DNA of 64,000 nucleotides from Trichormus sp. NMC-1. GTDB taxonomy: Bacteria > Cyanobacteriota > Cyanobacteriia > Cyanobacteriales > Nostocaceae. The translations under genes were made by a program, and so were the position numbers. Location: positions 151,261-215,260 of the forward strand of contig NZ_LZQD01000002.1 in assembly GCF_001858025.1 (NCBI RefSeq), given 5' to 3'. The notes below the pieces were generated by a model, which saw only the letters and a list, made by a program, of their open reading frames with translations, searched no databases and was not told where the DNA came from. Positions 61,763-64,000 of the stretch are shown here, in pieces. Numbering within the stretch: the stretch's first letter is position 1; the number at the start of each line of letters is the position of its first letter.

Positions 61763-63598
61763 TTAGTCAATCTTCAAATTAAAAGGTAAGCGAGCATAAA
61801 TTCCTTGGGGGTCGTTCATTTTGTTTAAAATTGAAATTTCTTGTTGCAATTTCTCAAATTCGGCAAGGAGGGGATTAACAGGTTTGATTTGAGTTTTGTC
61901 AATCCCTAATTCTGCTTGTGCTTCTTGCAGTTTTCGCCCAAAGAAACGTTCTTCAAAACTAGTAACTTGTGGATACTCTTGCAATTCCCAATTATTACCT
62001 AATTTGGCTGCTTTGGCAGCATATGCAATTGCTACATTTAGTCCGCCAATTTCATCGACTAAACCAATTTGCTTGGCTGCTGCACCTGACCAAACTCGCC
62101 CTTGGGCAATTTCTGCTACCTTTTGTTGGGGTAGTTTTCGACCTTGAGCAACTTTACTTAAAAACATATTGTAAATACGGTTAACGCTGCGTTGGTAAAG
62201 CGCCAATTCTTGGGGGGATTTGGGACGAGAAACAGTTTGGTTATCGGCATATTGGGCTGTTTTTACTGTATCCCAAGTAATACCGTTGTTATTTCCTAAC
62301 TTTTGACCATTGAACAGCACGCCAAACACGCCTATAGAGCCTGTGATGGTGTTCGGTTCTGCAAAAATGCGGTTTGAATCGCTGGCAATCCAATAACCAC
62401 CAGAGGCGGCGACATCGCCCATTGAGACGACAACTGGTTTGACTTGTCGAGTTAATTTTATTTCTCGTTGGATGACTTCAGATGCGGAGGCGCTACCACC
62501 AGGGCTGTTAATTCTTAAAACAACAGATTTCACATCTTGATCTTGGCGAATTTTGTTGAAGATTTTGGCAAAGCGATCGCCTCCTACTTCTCCATCTTCT
62601 CCTTTACCATCGACAATTTCGCCTTCAGCATAGACAATGGCAATTTTGTTGTCTGATGTGCGTTCTGCACCGATTGATTTATCCCTAACTTCGGCGTAAT
62701 CACTAATGTCGATTTGCCGGAAGCTTTTATCATTTTTATCGCTGGTAGTTAACTTTTTCAAGTCAGTTACTACTTCATCTATGTAAGCCACCTGATCTAC
62801 CAAACCACTGGCTTTAGCGGATGAGGCTTCTAGGATAGCTTGATTATCTGCGATCGCTTGCAACTTCTCTGGTTTAATTTTCCGGCTTGTCCCGACAGAT
62901 GTCCGCCATTCTCCCCACAAGTCATCTAATAATTTCTGGGTTTGTTGGCGATTTTCTGGACTCAGTTTATCTAGTAAAAACGGTTCTACTGCTCCTTTAA
63001 ATTTCCCTACTCGCACGACTTGAACACCAACACCATATTTCTGCAATGCTCCCGTCAAAAACATCGGTTGTGAACTCAAACCGTTGATTTCCATTAGTCC
63101 TACGGGATTGAGGACGATATTATTAGCTACTGAACTGAGATAATATTCCCGTTCACTCCAGTCTGAGCCGTATGCAACAATTTTTTTACCAGAACCACGA
63201 AACTTATCTAGTGCTTGACGGATTTCTTTGAGGGAAGCATAGCCGAGTCCACTGGCTGCGGGTGACTTGGTAGCATCTATATAAATACCGACAATCCGTG
63301 GATCACGCTGTGCTTTTTCTAGGGTTTCTATAACTTTGCGGAGTGTAATGCTATCTTCATTTGTACCTGTTAGGGTTCTTTGTAGAAATTTACTGGAACT
63401 CGGTTCGCTATCTGTGATTTTCATGGATAAGTCAAAAACCAGCACGGACTTATCTTTGACTTGTGGCCCCGCATCTTTGGAAGTAGTAGCCACGATAATC
63501 AGGAACAATAAGCCTAAAGTACCGATACCAGAGAAAAGAGTCAGTCCCAGTAAGCTACCAATTAAACTAGCAAAAGTTTGTTTGAGGAAATTATTCAT
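61763..63598 (-). CDS. sppA: Signal peptide peptidase SppA (protease IV)
   Basis: This 611-residue membrane-bound serine protease is of the long (67K) SppA type with two tandem peptidase domains. An N-terminal membrane helix (about 12-38) is followed by domain 1 with 'KKIVAYGSDWSEREYYLSSV' holding the catalytic Lys. Domain 2 has 'NSPGGSASASEVIQREI' and 'SMGDVAASGGYWIASDSN' with the catalytic Ser. It degrades cleaved signal peptides, and in cyanobacteria it also affects phycobilisome turnover under high light. Complete. Confidence 0.92.
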   Translation of the reverse strand: MNNFLKQTFASLIGSLLGLTLFSGIGTLGLLFLIIVATTSKDAGPQVKDKSVLVFDLSMKITDSEPSSSKFLQRTLTGTNEDSITLRKVIETLEKAQRDPRIVGIYIDATKSPAASGLGYASLKEIRQALDKFRGSGKKIVAYGSDWSEREYYLSSVANNIVLNPVGLMEINGLSSQPMFLTGALQKYGVGVQVVRVGKFKGAVEPFLLDKLSPENRQQTQKLLDDLWGEWRTSVGTSRKIKPEKLQAIADNQAILEASSAKASGLVDQVAYIDEVVTDLKKLTTSDKNDKSFRQIDISDYAEVRDKSIGAERTSDNKIAIVYAEGEIVDGKGEDGEVGGDRFAKIFNKIRQDQDVKSVVLRINSPGGSASASEVIQREIKLTRQVKPVVVSMGDVAASGGYWIASDSNRIFAEPNTITGSIGVFGVLFNGQKLGNNNGITWDTVKTAQYADNQTVSRPKSPQELALYQRSVNRIYNMFLSKVAQGRKLPQQKVAEIAQGRVWSGAAAKQIGLVDEIGGLNVAIAYAAKAAKLGNNWELQEYPQVTSFEERFFGRKLQEAQAELGIDKTQIKPVNPLLAEFEKLQQEISILNKMNDPQGIYARLPFNLKID

Positions 63599-63624
63599 TT
63601 AGTTATTAGTTATTAGTCATTAGT

Positions 63625-64000
63625 TATTGGTCATAGCAGGGAACAGGGAATAGGGAACTCTTAACAGGGTTAAAAGTTTTTCTGTGTCTGAGTTTTATTA
63701 TCACTGTATGTCCTAACTTACCTAAGTAGCTGGGCGCAATTAAATATAAAACCTCGCTTCCATTCCTCTCCCCTACAAGGGGAGAGGCTTTGACTCCCAC
63801 TTCCCTGGTAGGGAAGGGGGCTGGGGGGTTAGGTCTATATTATATTTTTTAACGCCCACCTGACTTGAAAATAAGACCCCACCCCTAACCCCTCCCCGCA
63901 AGCGATGAGGGGAATAAGAAGTTTTTCATGTGTTCTGGTGTACGCAGTTCATGATGGCTACTTAGCAACGGTTATGTCTACAAGGGGAGAGGCTTTGACT
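63625..64000. repeat. Cluster of dispersed repeats at the window end
   Basis: The region upstream of sppA has a 'cattagttattgg' and TTCCCTG-type repeat, then a CCTCTCCCC / GGGGAGAGG palindrome, 'cccacttccctggtaggg' and 'aaccccacccctaacccctcccc'. The phrase CTACAAGGGGAGAGGCTTTG occurs twice (63772 and 63978), so the window ends inside a second copy. No gene is seen. Confidence 0.7.

Overview
This is a stretch of chromosome from a filamentous, probably heterocyst-forming cyanobacterium (Nostocales). The signs are low-to-moderate G+C, frequent GCGATCGC (HIP1) octamers, heptameric short tandem repeats such as TTCCCTA and GACTCCT, and cyanobacterial families: a high-light-inducible protein, a group 1 sigma factor, an iron-uptake porin with an SLH domain, a CcmK-like shell protein, DUF2499/DUF3593, and a pair of coiled-coil proteins resembling ZicK/ZacK of Anabaena PCC 7120. 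I see no rRNA, tRNA, CRISPR array, prophage or full-length insertion sequence.

Layout. 0-20 kb: HLIP, sigA with about 1.6 kb of unassigned upstream DNA, an NAD(P)-binding protein, a WD40 protein, a Uma2 protein, a secreted GDSL-esterase/RTX protein, ftsH, a stray copy of part of the RTX gene, DUF1614, an AI-2E-type transporter, a sensor kinase, a DUF39 homocysteine-biosynthesis protein and a TPR protein. 20-30 kb: a manganese exporter preceded by what reads as a yybP-ykoY Mn2+ riboswitch, a HigBA toxin-antitoxin module, miaA, gyrB interrupted by a 435-residue HNH intein, an aminotransferase and an orphan BMC shell protein. 30-44 kb: porin, Crp/Fnr regulator, the phosphate module sphR-sphS-phoU, divergent zicK/zacK-like genes, hisA, Ycf49-like genes, csaB, a nuclease-like/PIN gene pair and a Uma2 gene. 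44-52 kb: pgeF, the arsenosugar genes arsM and arsS separated by repeats and a second stray segment copy, an ECF sigma/anti-sigma pair divergent from two thioredoxin-fold proteins and a CcdA-like membrane protein, and an RTX gene cut by a MITE-like element. 53-64 kb: two tandem related RNA-like units, DUF6671, hemJ, a CsbD operon, an NSUN-type methyltransferase, DUF2157/GDYXXLXY, Uma2 and sppA.

The strongest unusual signals are: (1) two apparently exact segment copies of 558 and 563 bp, each placed about 3.0-3.1 kb downstream of its source in the same orientation and abutting dispersed repeats, which is either a shared rearrangement mechanism or an assembly artefact; (2) two tandem, diverged, terminator-ended units at 53039-53347 that look like small RNA genes; (3) the Mn2+ riboswitch with a possible Shine-Dalgarno-sequestering hairpin; (4) a conserved block of about 45 bp in front of both zicK-like and zacK-like genes; (5) dispersed repeats that supply stop codons or C-terminal tails of at least four genes.

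All calls come from reading sequence and translations by eye. No database search or folding program was run.
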